Source: Azadirachta indica (taxonomy: Eukaryota; Streptophyta; Magnoliopsida; Sapindales; Meliaceae). From it: a DNA stretch of 64,000 nt. Below the pieces are notes generated by a model. That model was not told the DNA's origin and did no database searches. It worked only from the letters and a program-made list of their open reading frames with translations. This document shows, one piece after another, positions 37,424-53,000 of this stretch. The position numbers were made by a program, and so were the translations under genes. The stretch is from the NCBI GenBank assembly GCA_022749755.1, contig CM040449.1:6219157-6283156 (forward strand), read 5' to 3'. Within the stretch, counting starts at the first letter, position 1; each line of letters begins with the position of its first letter.

Positions 37424-37823
37424 AAAATGAGGGAATGATTTCCAGCTTTCACATGTCTTAGGAGAAACCATAGTGATGGCCTTACAAAACCTATGATAGG
37501 TATTTACGAAAAAGACATTTATGCGGGTGGAAATATAATGTTTTCAACAGCATTATAAGTTAAAAAATAAATATAAAGTAGCCCTCCTGTTCATTCCCTA
37601 GCATTTATGAGTTATTTTATTTGTCTTAAATAAAGTTTATTGAAAATGGTTTGGACGAAAGGCGTTATAATTTTAAATTTACATTTTTTATAGATTGTAT
37701 TAAAATTATTATATGATTTTGTGCTTTCATAATCAAATTGAAATAACGGAATTACAAATATACCTCAAGTTGGGAGTCAGTTTTGCGAAATTGTCAAAGC
37801 AACATCACTTAAATCTTTCCGTG
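37424..37823. other. 3' UTR and spacer after xylulose kinase
   Basis: No gene seen. AT-rich sequence that includes the xylulose kinase 3' UTR; an AATAAA-like TAAATAAAG lies near 37628. Confidence 0.4.
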
Positions 37824-38047
37824 CTTAGCCATCTAAGCTCAGCCTGGATGGTTAGAGCACATTCCCTTTACAGGGAGGAAATGCGTTTGGGGTTTTTCAC
37901 ACATATTTTATGGTTTATTCTCATTTTCAGATATCTCTCAATAATAGTAGATCCCTGATTAAATATTAATTGTAGTAAATCTCTGATTAAATACAACTAG
38001 GTAGATACTAGTAAATTTGTAGTATTAAAAAAAAAAAAAATCTTAGC
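37824..38047 (+). mobile_element. probable tRNA-derived SINE, degenerate
   Basis: The head at 37834-37860 reads like the D-arm half of a tRNA (TAAGCTCAGCCTGG, then ATGGTTAGAGCA), a good box A. It is followed by a hairpin-like TTCCC/GGGAG and a poor box B candidate. The body ends in a run of about 14 A at 38027-38040. Short flanking repeats CTTAGC (37824-37829 and 38042-38047) could be target duplications. A tRNA gene is excluded because no acceptor stem or T-arm can be formed. Confidence 0.55.
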
Positions 38048-38899
38048 GTAATTATTTTGTTGAAAATGATGTGGCATAGGCATAACTAAGTAGGTGGCAA
38101 AATGATATAATAAAATTATTTTTCAAGCATTCTCACATTCATTTGGAAGCATGATCTACAACTTCTCCAGCTACTTGTCCACAACTCTCATAAATTACTT
38201 TGATGAAATACTCAATATTCACTTTCTCAATAAATTCGAAATCAAATTTTAACACTCTACACTCTACATTTCTTTAAACAGTCAATTTAGGAAATTTGAT
38301 TGTCGTTTTCTTACAGATTACCAATCAATCTTCAATTAAAAGATGAGAAGAGATTTTTTCTTTTTAAGATCACCACCAAACCGAGATTCAACAAAATGAA
38401 ACTTCTATTGTGTTTTACTTTTGCGAATCGAGTCCAAAAATGAAACACGAAAATTATAAGAAATCAAATATTAAGGTTCTTGATAAACCGTCACAAAAGG
38501 CAATTTTTCATCGGCTTTGTTTAAATTATTTTGTCTTTAATAATATTTTGATTACAAAAAACTTTGTTTAAACGAAAACAGAATGGTTCCTATATATAAA
38601 AACAAAATAGCCCCCACCCAGAATTTCATTTGAAGAAGCGCCAAACACAAAAATCTATATTTTTTGATTTCAAAAGAAACTTAAAAAATAAAACTAAAAA
38701 GCTGATAATATGATCACCAAACAAAAACCTTCAAACTTCATAAAGCTATATTCAAGCAAAGACCATGGCTATACCAGAAAAATACAAACCAAGTCTTAAT
38801 AAACCAACACAGAACCCGAATTATTAGAGGAAATCATCCAGAACAAAAGAGCACCACATAATAACAAACATAGGAAAAGATGACATCACACGTCCGCTA
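38048..38899. other. spacer and alpha-tubulin 3' UTR
   Basis: AT-rich sequence with no gene. The last few hundred bases are the expected 3' UTR of the minus-strand tubulin gene. Confidence 0.45.
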
Positions 38900-41095
<2,196 letters not shown>

Positions 41096-41168
41096 TTATT
41101 TTGAAATTTGCAAGAGCGGCGTTTATCAAGACGCCTTTTCGCTGCATATGAAGCAGCAGTTATGCGGG

Positions 41169-41180
41169 CTTTTTTATAGG
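41169..41180 (-). promoter_or_regulatory. TATA box of the alpha-tubulin gene
   Basis: CCTATAAAAAAG on the minus strand lies about 115 bases upstream of the ATG, giving a leader of about 85 bases. The spacing suits a strongly expressed TATA gene. Confidence 0.6.
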
Positions 41181-41287
41181 GGCTGATTGTTGGTTAAAAT
41201 TAAAATATCTCTGATTCGTTAACTATGGTTAGTTTAACCGTCCTTGGTTGCCAGCGAAGAGACAGCCTGGCGGGTGAAATTTACAAT

Positions 41288-41301
41288 TTAACCATGGTTA
41301 A
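41288..41301. repeat. 14-bp palindrome in the tubulin promoter
   Basis: TTAACCATGGTTAA is a perfect palindrome about 235 bases upstream of the tubulin start. Related AACTATGGTTAG and GTTTAACC motifs occur near 41220-41240, so a regulatory cluster is possible. Confidence 0.6.
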
Positions 41302-44300
41302 TTTCCCCGCTCAATTTTAATTTTTGTTTTGTGATTGTCGTTGGAGGCTTGAATTTTCAGTAAATTACATGGATACCACCCAAATCCTCACTCTTTGTTT
41401 AAGGGCAAAGTGGAAATATGACACGTAAGTCGGGCCACGGTCTACGTTGGTGGGTGGGCTGTCGTACAGAGAGTGGATCCTACGTTTCTTTCGTGGGTCC
41501 ATTCGACGTCGTATGGCCCAGGACATTACCCAATCACATCATTAACTCGATGTTTTGTTCCATTTTCTTAAGCTATGGCGCAGATAATGATATCATAAAA
41601 ATTAAAAAAGCAAATCAAGATATTCCCTGCAATCTCATTAACCAAAACAGATTGTAAGATAATTATGGATGTTCTAATTGCTAATTAGGCGTTAATTTGA
41701 ATTTTAATCATTGAACTGATTAAGAATGCGAAAAATTGTACACTTATATATATATATATATATATATCTGTTATTAAGTATATTAAATAAATTAAGGGGC
41801 ACAAAGAAAGCCAAATCATAGCCTAATCTCGATATAAATGGAACTCAATTTCCAAGTTAATAGTATTATCGAATTTAATTTTTAAGTCGATGACGAATTT
41901 TACTGGCTACTGGATTTAAGAGTTTAAAAAACATGTGATGCAGAAGAGGGTAAAATTAGATTTCTGAATGAAAAATGTTTTTTGGGATTGTCATGGATTA
42001 AATCGAGAATGCTTCACATCTGAAATTACCGAGGAATAAATGCAGATATGATCTCCAAGGAGGTCCTTTCATTGGTGTCTATATTTAATAACGCTAGATT
42101 TTGGGTTCATGGTTTGGTCTGTTAGCTTAAACTTGACGTTTTCTTTAGCAAAATGGAAGAAAAAATACAAATAGTAGAGGTAGAGCAATAAATGCGACAT
42201 AGAAAACTGAAAATGAGGCATCATGATCCAATTGCTAATTACAACAACTTCCCAGGATCTGAAAACATGCATCAAGTGCCTGATCCGAATCAACTAATAA
42301 TTTTATCTAACACAAGATGCCAAAAACTGATATAATGGCCCTCTCCTCTGTCTCTCAGATCTCTCACATGATGTCCCGACGCCGGTTGTGCACAAACAAC
42401 AGACCCAACAGCTATTCGTGAACGTGACCTTGTTTAAGAATGGAAAAACAGGCAATAGTCCTCGGCAATATTAATACTGACTATGTACATTCAAACTGTA
42501 AGGGCATGTCTGAAAAAACTTTCTTTCTACTTAATTTTAAAAGCACAATAGTTCCCACAACAGCCCAAATGCAGAACAAAGTTCTAAGGGAAACAAAAGT
42601 ATTTATACAAGCTCCATTTGCAGAATAAAGTGGATAATAACTTCAAAGTCTCAATCAATAATGTCCCGGACATGTTATCATTCTCAGATAACCTCGGTTC
42701 CCAGGCATGCCAAGGCCACTAATCACAATAACACTATAATAGAACAAACACATGCAGTCCCCGTCATCATTAAGTTTTTAACACCTTTCATACAAGACAT
42801 GTATGTCCTCTATATGGAAATGTTATCCAAAGAATGGCCAAGAAAAACAATGCCCCAGTTAAATTTAGGTGGCCTTCAGAAATATTCTTGGCAAACTTAA
42901 AAAACAAAACATGGTAATTGAATAATCAAAGAAAAACTTCAAGATATTAGAGCTATATTGAAAAATCTAACATATTATGATGAGTCATGGACGAATTAGA
43001 TATATTACAGTCAGTTGAAAACAGCATAGTATAATTCATGATTATTGTCACTGCTAGTACCATTTCCAGAGCCAGAAATAAAGCTGAGTCCATGTACTAG
43101 TTGGAGTCAACACAAACTCTCAACATTAGATAGAAAAATGTAGATTTTTCTCATTAAGTAGCAGTCATCAGCTAAGAATAAATTAGAAACATGTCCTGAA
43201 GTAAAAATTTATTACAACCTACATGTGAGTATATTCTATAGGCAAATGGTGGTGAGAGAACTGGGTAACAATAATTTAATCACAAGATGAAATTAATATT
43301 GAGGAATCAAAATCATGCAATGTCTATAGATTATCACTCATTATTGAATAACAAGAAACAGATTAATATTTTATGCAGCCGTTGCCTTGATGCAACCAAC
43401 AGTTGGCTGCAGATTTTCTGTGATCTTAGCAAGCAACTTTCCCAGGCAAAACTAACATTCAATGGTCTTAGCAAAATCCAAGAACCAAAACTGCTGAATA
43501 TAGCAGCAATCAAAAGAATGCAAATAAGATGCCTCCACGCTAAGAAAACAACTAGCTTCTACTTAGAAAGGTCGTAAGCTCAGAAGAAAATATATAGGAA
43601 AAGAGTACAATCAGAAAGATGAAAAACAGAAACACGGTTGTCTTCCGTTTTTATCCATTTAGATTAAGATGCCAGACAAAAAATGAACATAATAGACTAC
43701 AAAAAAATTTAAAAGGGTGAAGAAACTGCAAAACAGTCAAAATGAACACACGAGACCAAAAAATGCAATTGTGTGAAGCAACTGCAAGATAGTGGTATTA
43801 AAAGTCTCCTTCATATAAAAGGCATATATTATTTTATCTTAAAGGAGAGAAGAAGGCACAAAATTTGAGCCCAGCAACAGGAGTATACAAATGCAATCAT
43901 ACAAAGGGATAATAAAGTTCAGGAGGACACAACTGCAATCATACAAACAGATAACAAAGTTCACTGACTCAAGACATAATAAAGCAAGCCAACATCATAA
44001 AGGAAAGCGTGAAGTCTGAACAGAAATACTTATAAGAGCTCAGATGTACTAGGCTCATAAATTATGAGCTTGATAGGACAACAAATCACTCCTGAACATA
44101 AAACAGTTATTATTAAAAGAGCCGCTTCTGGGTTGCAGATTAAGACCAAAATTTTGTGGTGCATGTAGCTTATCAGCAGTAAGCATAGTGGAAAACAAGT
44201 ACTATTTGCACATTCACAGACATTAAGAACATTGGAAAAAAATTCATAATAAATCCCAATGAAAGTCTCCTAGCTTATATTTCAAAAATTATTCTTGCTA

Positions 44301-45100
44301 CTTCAATAACAATCAGTTCATTATCATCAAGATGAACAGAGACAGACTGAAGTGACTCAAACACTGGTATGTGAACAATACAGTGGCAACAGAGGTCAAC
44401 CATGGACTAGATAGACGATATTCAGCAAGCCTTTACTCGAAAAAGAAACCGAAACGTAAGCAACTATGTCAACATTGAACAAACCATAAGGCCGTGTGAT
44501 ATTATAGACCCATCTCATGTTAATCTATGACACCATTGTCAAATAATATTAAGACTTCTTTGCTTATTAATATTGCATAAAACTAATAATAAACAGGAAT
44601 CACCAACATATTCAACATTTCTAACTCAACTGGCAGCTCAAGTATAAATATATTACTAAAAATAAAGAGAGAAAAGAAAAAGAAAAAATCATAGAAATAG
44701 AAAACAAAAGCTATATCTTCATAATTATAAATTGAACTCAATCGATTGAAAATTGGGAAAAACATACATCATCACTACCATGAGGTATCAGCATTAAACA
44801 TAAAAAGAGTACGACATTGTCACATACATACATGTGAAAAATCATCAAAACGCTTCACCAAACCGTCTTCCTCTCAGCATTTCGATGTATGATAACCAGC
44901 ACCCGTGATTGATGACGAATCGTAAGCTCCTCCTCTTTAAAGAAAAAAGAGAACAGAAAAATAAAATAATGTGAAATATTTTTGAGAGAAAAATTTTATA
45001 TAAATATATATATATATATTTTTTGCCTGGCTCCATCCTGTCTGCCTTTTTCCACACAACAGAGGATTCTACACAGAGAGAAAGAGAAGAAAGCTACATT
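41302..45100. other. non-coding region, A-rich on the plus strand
   Basis: No convincing protein exon. From about 42300 to 45100 the plus strand is strongly A-rich and T-poor relative to its partner, like the introns of the minus-strand genes in this window. This hints at an unrecognised minus-strand transcript. A (TA)n run lies near 41744-41767. Confidence 0.4.
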
Positions 45101-45143
45101 GTGTTATCGCTAGCTCTCAAGACTCATCTGTGAATGCACCAAA

Positions 45144-45338
45144 ATGGCCTCCGATTTAGAAAAGCGTGGCCGTAGAATACCCCTCGGTGGCCGAGGGCAG
45201 TTTGGTCAGTCCAGAAGACAAACACGTCCTCTTCAACCTCTACGGCCATTGCCATTGCCATTTCCACAAGCAGAACAGTGTTGGTTAGCTCAGCCAAGCA
45301 AACCCAGCAACCAAAGAAGATTTCTCTCTCTTCTCTAA
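45144..45338 (+). CDS. small unassigned ORF, doubtful
   Basis: An ATG in fair context (CACCAAAATGGCC) opens a 64-codon basic, Arg/Pro/Gln-rich frame that I do not recognise. The opposite strand also has an open frame with a MAMAMAVEVEED-type start over the same bases. The GC content is clearly above the surroundings, so one strand could carry a real first exon or a decayed gene fragment. Neither reading is supported by a family match. A purine-rich leader-like stretch precedes it. Confidence 0.2.
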   Translation: MASDLEKRGRRIPLGGRGQFGQSRRQTRPLQPLRPLPLPFPQAEQCWLAQPSKPSNQRRFLSLL

Positions 45339-45623
45339 GGCTGTCTGGTTTTTTGGAGGTAGCTTTTTTTCTCTCTTTTTCTTTTTTTTTTTTTTTAATT
45401 TTCTTTTTTCGGTGAGGTGGGTATGGTCTAAAAATGGAAATTGATTGGCTTAGACTTACAGAGTGTGGAGAGGCATTTGGGTATTTTGGATTTGAGGAGG
45501 CCGGTGAAAAGCCATTTTCAACTTTTCTTTTTGTTCCTCTTTCTGGTAAGACTCACCGTTTTGTCTATCTCTCTTTTCTTTCCCTTATGAATCCAAATAT
45601 TTATATAAAATATAACATTGCGG

Positions 45624-45668
<45 letters not shown>

Positions 45669-48600
45669 AAAGAAACCTATTTTATATAAAAATAAGGAAA
45701 TGCTAATGCGAATGCTAATACTATAGACGAGGAGCCATTAGTGGCGCTGCTGCCTATCGGTGAAATTTATATAGACGTCCATCACAATTTACGAGTCCGC
45801 AGCACAGCTGTGATTTTTAACTCTGAAGTGACGTCAGATCTTTGTCACTTATGTTTTTGACTGGGTATGTCTAGTCAGATCAGATGGTTAGGATGTGAGG
45901 GCATCTGTAATCGGCATAAATTACCCGCTCTTGTCTTCACATGTTCCTTTTTCACCGAAAATGGGTTACGGTATTTACTATTTACCGTCTAATGGGAAAA
46001 ATGCGGTTTCTTTTCTTGCATCTGAGCCCGCCCCTTCGATTTAAGCGAGTAAATTGGCATGTATTTAGTTCATAATTTTTTTTCATCCGTCACTTGCGTG
46101 AGCTTTCAAGAAGAAGGGGAAAAATGTTGCAGCACGCTATCTTACTTTGGTTGACATTAAAGAGCTGCTATCGTTCAAGAACCATTAAGAAGGATGCTTA
46201 ATAATAGCACTGTCATATTAGGTTCACCTCCCGTTTTTAATTTGCATAAAAATTTGACCAATTTTGCGTCACGGGTTTGCAATAAAGCGAAATTTGAGTA
46301 TTAATAAAACTGGGGAAAACGCGTTTGAGGAGAAAAAAGACCTCACAGAATTGTTGTCGGAAACGTGAAGATTGAACAGGTTGTGTTTGTCAAAATGTCA
46401 AAATGTCAAAATGGAATAGGCCATTAAAGACGTAATTAATAATTATACAAAACATATTTTGTTGCACCAACTACATACCAATACATGTATAAAAACAAAG
46501 AATGCAACAATCAAAGAAACGTGAAAGGGTGGGTAGATGGGTATAGTTAATTAAGCGTTAAATAAGAGTAAATGTTGGGTAGCGAAAGAAAGCCGCCCTC
46601 TGGTATAGTATTATTGACATAGAACAGAACAGAACATAACAGATCAGCGTAGAGAAGATAAGAGAGAAGGTAAAAAGCTGTTGTGCCTTAAACGTCAGTG
46701 ATTTAGTTTGTACATTAAAGAAGCCCCATTCAGGGTCCCTTTTCTCAATCAAACCAAAAAAAGGCAGCCCTTTCTTCCCTTCCTTCTAGAAATTCCAACC
46801 TTTAAAAGGCCTCTGCCACCCCCTTTTTTTTTTTTTTTTTTTTTTTTTTCTGAGGATAGGGACATATAACCCGACAAATCACTCCTCTGCCACCCCTTTC
46901 TCCTACAAACTTCAATTTCATTTTTAAGTGCAAATACCAAGTTAAGATTAATTTTATCCTACCATCATAACATAATTTAGATGTACAAAAGTCAATCTAA
47001 CCTGTTAATCCAAATATTTCATTGTTTTTCTTACTGTGGTTGTCACTTCTGTTGAATCTTTTTGCTCATCTACCCTGTTTGACTTTATGATGAAGAATCC
47101 AGGAAGACGCTTGCTTGAATCCTACTCAGTTCATGTGTCTGTCTGTTTTTATTTTTATTAATTATTGTTGTTGAAAATTCCATGACATAACAATTCTGAT
47201 TTCATTTAATGCTGATAAATGCTATTTATTAAAAATAAATAAATAAAAAGCATCGAGATCAAGAGCTAGTTGGATATGTCCATTGATTATCAAGTTTAGG
47301 CAGTATTTTTTAAATGAAATCGCAGAAAGATTTTCTAATTAATTGAAAATAATGTTTATTTGGTGTTATAATATTTATTGGCACAAAAAAAAAATGAAGA
47401 ATTATCATAACAATGTGCTTTTAAATAGAAATGTATTTTTGAATAAATTAAAAATGTGATATACAATAATATTATAGAAATGTACTGTAAAATGTCTGAA
47501 GGAGATGTAAGTACATAAACAGCGGGCCCTTAATGGATAAAGGCATCTCCAGAGTCAAACATAACAGTGGGTGATTAATTGTACATTGAAACACTACAGG
47601 ATATCGATTGAAACGTGAAAGCTAAATTCAATTCAACTCTAGAAATTTAAAAAAGATAACCAGGGGACAATGCTATTTGAATCCCAATGTTGTCAAACAA
47701 AATGACAATGCAAATCCCGGGATGCAATTCGTGTTGTTCAGCATAATTGAGGTTAAGAAATTGATATTTCTGTCTCGTAAATCTCTAATTGTCGAACATA
47801 TCACATGTGAGTATTCATCCCATCAATCGGCAAACAGACTGCTTTCGGGCCATAATATGTACAAGTATTGGGCCAACATACTGTAAGTCCAGCTTAAGAG
47901 GCTCCGTGAGATTGTGCTTCTTTACGGTAGTTCTACATGTCTTTATTTTACAAGAAATCGATTTTCTTTCATAATTCGGGTGTGGGTATGATGCAGGAAA
48001 TTGTCTGAAACATTTTTTAAACGGCGACAGAAGTTTTTTATTAGCAATTTGTAGAAGTTAAAAGAAAGGGAATGCATCTTAACTGCTCTAACTTCATAAT
48101 TGCTATTATAATTTGATTTGAATCTAGTAGAACTCGTGTGAGAAGAAGAATCAAAACCCACTCAATTCATTCACAGATAAATATCATTGTCAGGTGTTTC
48201 TAGTGGACCTCATTTTGGCCATCCCAAATGGTAGCACCACTAGTTTGTGCATCGCACACACACTCATTGCATGAACAGATGATTAGCAACTCATTTAACA
48301 GTTTCCTTGTAATGTTTATAATAAATAATTATTATCATCACTGTGAATTTCTGGGATTGGTTCACCAAAGTCAACGTTTATCCATCTATTTACGGTTTAC
48401 TTGTAATTTATCATTTCAGGGAGCGGAGAGGCACCCATTTGGCAATCCATAGTTGAGGAAGCAGTTAAGTTCTCTTAAAGTTATTGACAACTTTAACTAA
48501 TTGTGTCACTGTTACTGAGAAAGGGCAAATATTCGTAAGAAGAATCAGTGTGGTTTTGACTCTTTATCCGTATATATATATATATATAGAATTTAAATAA

Positions 48601-49019
48601 TGTGTGGTACTTACTACATTTGTTGTATTCCTGTTGTTGATTTTTTCTTTTTAAATTTATTTTTTCTGTACAAATGGAGGACGTATCCGTCCTGGAAAGA
48701 AACTTCTTTCTTATCATGGCTTTTTGTTCCGGAACTATTCCATTCATTCACGAGTGCTTCTTACTTTTGTTTATGGAGTCTCCACCATGCCAAAAGAAAG
48801 CATTTTTCTCCATGAATCTTATTCTTTCAAGAGGACCCCGCCAACCACTCACAAAGTTGAGAAACATGCACGTGTCAGTGTGCTTATACATTTTTGCAAA
48901 AACATCTGCAAACACGTGCAATTATTGTTATTTTTTAATCAATGTCTTTGTGACAAAATTCCTCTGAAGAATGTCTGGATTGGAATGTCGATCGTTGAAA
49001 TTGATTCTGTTTATAGTAT
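45339..49019. other. intergenic, low-complexity rich
   Basis: No gene recognised. It contains a run of about 34 A near 45628-45661, a run of about 28 T near 46825-46851, a three-fold 9-bp repeat GTCAAAATG near 46387-46413, and a (TA)n run near 48572-48589. A stretch at 45895-46080 beginning GAGGGCATCTGTAATCGGCA resembles the ends of small DNA-transposon derivatives, but no partner terminus was found. Confidence 0.45.
46387..46413. repeat. 9-bp tandem repeat, three copies
   Basis: GTCAAAATG is repeated three times in a row, the third copy merging with flanking G. A simple slippage-type repeat. Confidence 0.85.
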
Positions 49020-50019
49020 GATCTAGATACTACAATGGGGTTGATTGATATTATGATTTCCTAAGAGAGGAGCTTTTAGTAACAAAATAGCAAAAAAAAA
49101 AAATTAAAAAAATCTTATGGAAAATGGCTGAATATATATAGATGAAAATTGATCAATCACAGTAGTTAGAATTTGATGCTTCATAGCACTGTAAACCAAT
49201 ATATATATTATTTAGATGACATTCATTTATCTTATGCTAATGGAAGCATCAGGTGTCTCATTCAGCTTACCATTAAATATATAAAGAGAGTTGCAATTTG
49301 TGAGTGGAGGTTCATTGCTCACTATCGACGGTGAAAGGAGCTTGGACCCCTTTCCATCTTCACACCTTCATTCTATAGAACAATCAAATTCTAATAGAAT
49401 AATGATGAAACAGGAAAAGAAGAAAAGGCTTCTGCTTTCACCCCGGTTCCTAACTTATGTAGAGACAAAGATGCTCATCAATCAATTAGGCCATTTATCT
49501 TTTTCCAGTGGATAGCTTGGGTGAAGTGTGGGCCTTTCCCATGGGAATAATGACTTAATTATTAAAGTCAGAATCAGGAACCCACTTGAATGCAAAAAAG
49601 AAGCCTCTGGCAAATCATACTCTTCCTTCATTCATCAGTATGAGTGCCTTTATTGTAGACTCTTCGCTTTGAATCACCTTAATGAAATAAAGAGCAAAGA
49701 TAAAGAGGAAAAAACAAAGCTCTCAAAAGCTAGAGAATGATTTCATTTGTGGGTCTTCCATAAATATAGATGCCCTGCGTTACCATAAAGCAGTTATAGT
49801 GATTACATTTTTCAAATGCTTACAAGAGAAAAAAAACAAAACAAGAAAAGAAGAAAAAGAAAAAGGGTTAGAGATAGAATCTACAACCTAATTAGTAAAT
49901 AATTAAAAGAAAATAATAAGTTTTTCTTTATGACAAGTCTCTTCAATAATTTTAAAAGCAGTACTGTTCTATAGATCCTGTATTACTTCACCTAAACCCC
50001 AATCACACACCTCATGCTT
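49020..50019. other. spacer and CEPR1-like 3' UTR
   Basis: Short frames near 49291-49740 are open but match nothing I know. The last few hundred bases are probably the 3' UTR of the minus-strand receptor kinase gene. Confidence 0.45.
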
Positions 50020-53000
50020 TCATAGTTCTGATGGGTTCTTTATTTTAGTGGCATTGGCTGATTCCTTGGTCTTATTTGAAAACTTGCAAGAATCAAATCT
50101 ACAGGGATCTGCTTCAGCCAGCAGCTGAACAACCTCATTCATGGTTGGGCGCATGGCTGGTGTCTTGCTTATACAACGGATTGCAATCCGTAGAACCTGA
50201 ATCATTTCATCCCTGAATGATCCAGATAATCTCTTGTCCAAGACTTCCATCACTCCTTCCATAGTGTCCACCTTTGTTGAAACCCAGTATATGATATTCT
50301 TATTCTCTCCAAAATCTGCCTCTACTGGTTTCCTCCCAGTTATCAGCTCCATCAACACTACTCCGAAGCTGTAGACGTCGCACTTGGTTGTTGCTTTAGA
50401 CGAATATGCGTATTCTGTCGCAAAATATTTGGTTGATAAATTAATCAAAACTAAGAAAAATAAATGAACAAAATATAATCCATTTACTTAAAAAATAACA
50501 AATAACTATTAACAATACCAATAATAATATTTTAAAGCTAATGATTGACAGGATTTGTATATGGTATTAAGACTCAAGGTTCAACTTAGCATGCTCCAAA
50601 AGTTCTAGATGCCACTATGATTATAAGACACTTCTCTGTAACTCTCCAGTTATTATTGCACGCATGAATTTTAATCTTAATAATAGCTATTAGCAGCTTT
50701 TATGTTACATTGACTAACATAAGATTAATTTATTTATTTATTTTTGTTGCTTTAATTTTAGACATCAATTATCGATAATAAATTTAGATGAGAAAATTAC
50801 CCGGAGCCAAATAACCGTAGGTCCCTGCAATGACAGTAGTAGTGGAATCTTTCCCGCCTCTAGCTTGGAGAACTTTGGCTATGCCAAAATCTGCAACCTT
50901 GGGCTGGTAATTGACATCCAGTAAGATGTTGGTTGACTTGATGTCTCTGTGAATAATAGGTGGCAATAGACCGTGATGGAGATATGCCAAACCCTGAGCG
51001 ACACCAAAGGCAATCTTATGACGAGTTGGCCAATCCAGATGGAGCCAGCCTTTGTGAAGGGCGTCCCAGAGGTTTCCATTTGGCATGTACTCATAAACCA
51101 ACAAACTGCAATCCAAACTTGAGAAATAGCAGTATAATTTGACTATGTTCTTATGCCTAATATTTCCCAATGTCTCAACTTCAGTTTTCAACCCCTTGTC
51201 CAAAAGCAACTGATCTTCTGTAGCAGAATCTTTTGTTCTTTGGCTCCACAACTTCTTCACTGCAACCGTCTCCCCGCTGCTCAATTCGATTTTATACACT
51301 GTCCCAGATCCTCCTTGGCCCACTTTGTTCTTTTCAGTCATGGCTTCAAGGATCTCACGTTGGTCGAAACTTAATCTATGGAAGCTCTTTACGTCGTATG
51401 AAAAGAATGATGAAGACAAGGTCTCATCATGTTCCATCATTGATCTATGTTGACTGAGTCGACGTTTTAGGAACAGAAGAAGGCCGATGAAAATGATAAC
51501 TGCTGAAATTACGATTGCCCATACTGAATTTAGCCTCTTTCGGTTGTCAGTTTGAGAGCATAAAGGGAAATTTTGATCTGATGAGTTAACGTAGACTGAA
51601 ACACAGAGGCCTGGGTTGCCCGAGAGACTTTCTATTAATCCCCCCTTAATCAAAGAGAGAGGAATTGGACCGGAAAGACGATTGTTTGAAAAATTGATGG
51701 AATTTGGTAACAATTCGCAGAGACTCTCTGGGATATTCCCAGTCAGAAGGTTGTTGGAGAGATCAAGAACGTTAAGAGATTTTAATGAAGACAGTGACTT
51801 AGGAATGGAAGAATTGAGCTTGTTGCTTTGCAACATCAGTAAATTTAGCTTCTTTAAGTTTCCAATTCCGGAAGGTATTGGACCAGACAGTAAATTATCA
51901 CTGAGATCAATTTTGACCAGACTGACGGCTCGAGAAATTTCAGAAGGTATAACGCCTGAAATTTTGTTCCTCTGCATAAACAATTCTGACAAGTTTTTAG
52001 CATTTCCAATTGTACTTGCAATTGGACCGCTGAAATTGTTGAAACTCAAGTCAATGATTGACACATGGGGAAGACCCAGAATACCTTCGGGTATTGAGCC
52101 CTCCAAATGGTTGTTACTCACTCGAAACCTTAAAAGATTGATGCACTTTGCTAAACTACCAGGTAACTCTCCAGAAAACATGTTTTCCAAGAGAAGAAAG
52201 TATTGCAATTTACCTCCATTGCAAACCTCTGTAGGAAGTGGACCTGATAGGCGGTTCTCTGATAAGTCGAGAACAACCATGGGTGAAAACTGCCCCAGTT
52301 TCCGAGGAACTTCACCTGTCAGAAAGTTGTCATAAAGTGATAAGATGGACAGGGTCGTTGAATTTTCAATTACACATGGGATTTCTCCACTAAGGCTGTT
52401 GTTGTAAAGCTGCAAGACTCGCAGCTTGGGAAGCCTCCAAATAGATTCCGGAACTTTTCCAGTGAAGTGATTAACTGACATGTCCAAATCTCTGAGCTCA
52501 GTTAAATTTCCAAGTTCCTCAGGTATAGTGCCTACAAGCTGTTGATTGTAGTATAGTTCAAGCTGTTGCAAGTTCTTCAGCAATCCAATCTCTGGAGGAA
52601 TATGGCCCGTGAAAAAATTGCCACTCAGTTCAAGATCTACAAGAGAAGTCATGTTTCCTATGGCTGCTGGAATCTGACCTTGCAGCACGCATGTGGTTAA
52701 GATCATGCTGCGGAGCTTTGTTAGCCTGGAAATAGTATTTGGCAGTTGCCATAACTTGAAACCTGGATTTTCATTAAAGTTGAGCACCTCAAGATCAGTA
52801 AGGTTAGTAACGGACACGGGGAACTCGCCTGTAAAGAGGTTGTATGACATGTCAAGTATCCGTAGATTTTTCATCCGCGAGAAATCCGGAACTGTTCCTG
52901 TAAGGGATATAGAACTCATGTTGAGCTCTTCCAGAAGAGAGCAGTTGATGATACTATCAAGGAAGTTCCCATGGATATGGTTTCTGCTGAGACGAAGAAC

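Noticed and set aside
37834..37880. Possible tRNA gene
   Set aside because: Only the D-arm and part of an anticodon-like hairpin can be formed; no T-arm or acceptor stem, and an A tail downstream points to a SINE.
45895..46080. Possible small DNA transposon
   Set aside because: One end looks familiar but I found no matching inverted terminus or target duplication.
49291..49740. Two consecutive short frames
   Set aside because: No shared splice sites, no family likeness, base composition as in the surrounding non-coding DNA.
51616..52335. Open frame of 239 codons on the plus strand
   Set aside because: It is antisense to the leucine-rich repeats of the CEPR1-like gene; the repeat periodicity leaves the opposite frame open by chance.
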